Both the position numbers and the translations under genes were made by a program. A stretch of DNA of 22,885 bases from a virus: positions 1 through 22,885 of IMG/VR virus record IMGVR_UViG_3300006803_000104; one strand, given 5' to 3'. Below the pieces are notes generated by a model that saw only the letters and a program-made list of their open reading frames with translations, made no database searches and was not told where the DNA came from. Shown in pieces: positions 22,206-22,885 of the stretch (within the stretch, counting starts at the first letter, position 1; each line of letters starts with the position of its first letter).

Positions 22206-22885
22206 CACTCCTCCGACAAGAAAAAAGACACCGGATCTTTGGTCACAACATCTGCTAGGTTCTTTTTGTCCCGCAGAGCTTTGATGATCTTTGAGTCAAT
22301 AGTCTTGGGACTCTCGATGTCGATGTATGTTACGTTTTGGGTTGTGCCTATGCGGTGGCACCTGTCTTCCGACTGAAGTCTTGTTTCCAAGTCGAAGCTG
22401 TTGGAATAATATATCGCATAAGACGCAGCTGTCAGCGTCAAGCCTATTCCCCCTGATTGGGGTTGGCCGATGAAGTAACGCACACTAGGATCATTCTGAA
22501 AGCTGTCAACAGCTTTGGCTCTCATGTCGTTCGACACGCCACCATGGTAGCTCACAGCCTTGTGGCCCAACATCCGTTCGATCTGCGCTATGTCGGCTCG
22601 GAAACGTGCCCATATTATCACCTTGGCATCAATGTTGCCCAGCAAATCCTTCAGAGCCTCAAGCCTAGGATTCTTGTCGTCTATGGGCCTTGCTTTCTCT
22701 TCGGCGGGAAACCACCCACAAACTATCTGTTGCAGCCGTAGGAGCCTTGTTATGGCCTCCTGTGCGTCTATTACGTCACCTTCCAACTCAACCACAAAGT
22801 CTTTTTTCAGCGAATCATACAACTTGCGCTGCTTTGGCGAAAGATCAACAAAATGACGTTGATATATTTTGTCCGGCAAGTCCAA
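22205..22885 (-). CDS. SNF2-family DNA helicase, C-terminal half (5' partial)
   Basis: The frame is open to the right edge, so the N-terminal Walker A and DEAx-box part lies outside the window. Over the 226 visible residues the second RecA-like domain is clear: motif IV region KVIIWARFRADI at about 88-99, motif V QPQSGGIGLTL at about 141-151, and motif VI QSEDRCHRIGTTQ at about 171-183, with the arginine finger type R175/R178. The Q-S-x-D-R-x-x-R-I-G signature is that of SNF2 helicases rather than DEAD-box proteins. It probably works in phage replication or recombination with the VRR-NUC nuclease downstream. Confidence 0.88.
   Translation of the reverse strand: MDLPDKIYQRHFVDLSPKQRKLYDSLKKDFVVELEGDVIDAQEAITRLLRLQQIVCGWFPAEEKARPIDDKNPRLEALKDLLGNIDAKVIIWARFRADIAQIERMLGHKAVSYHGGVSNDMRAKAVDSFQNDPSVRYFIGQPQSGGIGLTLTAASYAIYYSNSFDLETRLQSEDRCHRIGTTQNVTYIDIESPKTIDSKIIKALRDKKNLADVVTKDPVSFFLSEE

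Noticed and set aside
1-22885. CRISPR array, tRNA genes, insertion sequences, integrase or attachment sites
   Set aside because: No regularly spaced repeats, no cloverleaf-like stretches recognised by eye, no transposase or recombinase motifs. Coding density leaves almost no room.

Overview
The window reads as part of the genome of a lytic, short-tailed (podovirus-like) marine phage. Nearly every gap is under about 80 bases, stop and start codons overlap repeatedly (ATGA, TAATG, TGATG), and no host-type, tRNA, rRNA, integrase or transposase gene is visible. Many proteins belong to families I know from phages of marine bacteria (cyanophages, pelagiphages, SAR116 and roseobacter phages). The layout of a structural module facing a DNA-metabolism module resembles HMO-2011-type podoviruses. 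That placement, and an alphaproteobacterial host, are inferences. G+C is in the middle 40s by eye from a few lines.

All genes from the left edge to 21619 are on the plus strand and form one long virion-and-lysis block. Bases 2-4068 are the head cluster: the end of an unrecognised protein, three small genes (one Lys-rich microprotein overlapping an acidic frame), a GroES-like co-chaperonin, a coiled-coil scaffold candidate, two capsid-associated proteins and the major capsid protein, closed by a terminator-like hairpin at 4074-4099. Bases 4146-7823 hold two more small structural proteins, two head-tail connector candidates, a modular protein with a cupredoxin-like insert, and another small structural protein. 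Bases 7825-10385 are host-recognition genes: a tail fibre, a glycine-rich adhesin and an associated protein. Bases 10385-11691 are the lysis cassette: three small membrane proteins and an M15-type peptidoglycan endopeptidase. Bases 11693-14117 hold a large tail-hub candidate and two small structural proteins. Bases 14168-20870 hold the probable DNA-ejection proteins, one with a glycine-zipper membrane segment, with a GNAT acetyltransferase among them. Bases 20871-21619 hold a pair of small membrane or exported proteins.

From 21616 to the right edge the genes are on the minus strand: a VRR-NUC-type nuclease, a 60-residue unknown and the C-terminal half of an SNF2-family helicase. This is the end of a replication/recombination module arriving from the other direction. 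The two modules meet with overlapping stop codons and no intergenic DNA.

The terminase, DNA polymerase and most of the portal region are not in view. The points that most deserve a second look are the dual-frame microgene at 360-638, the cupredoxin-like domain with apparent His-Cys-His-Met ligands in a virion protein, the GNAT enzyme among the ejection genes, the terminal membrane/Cys-rich pair, and the overlapping convergent junction.
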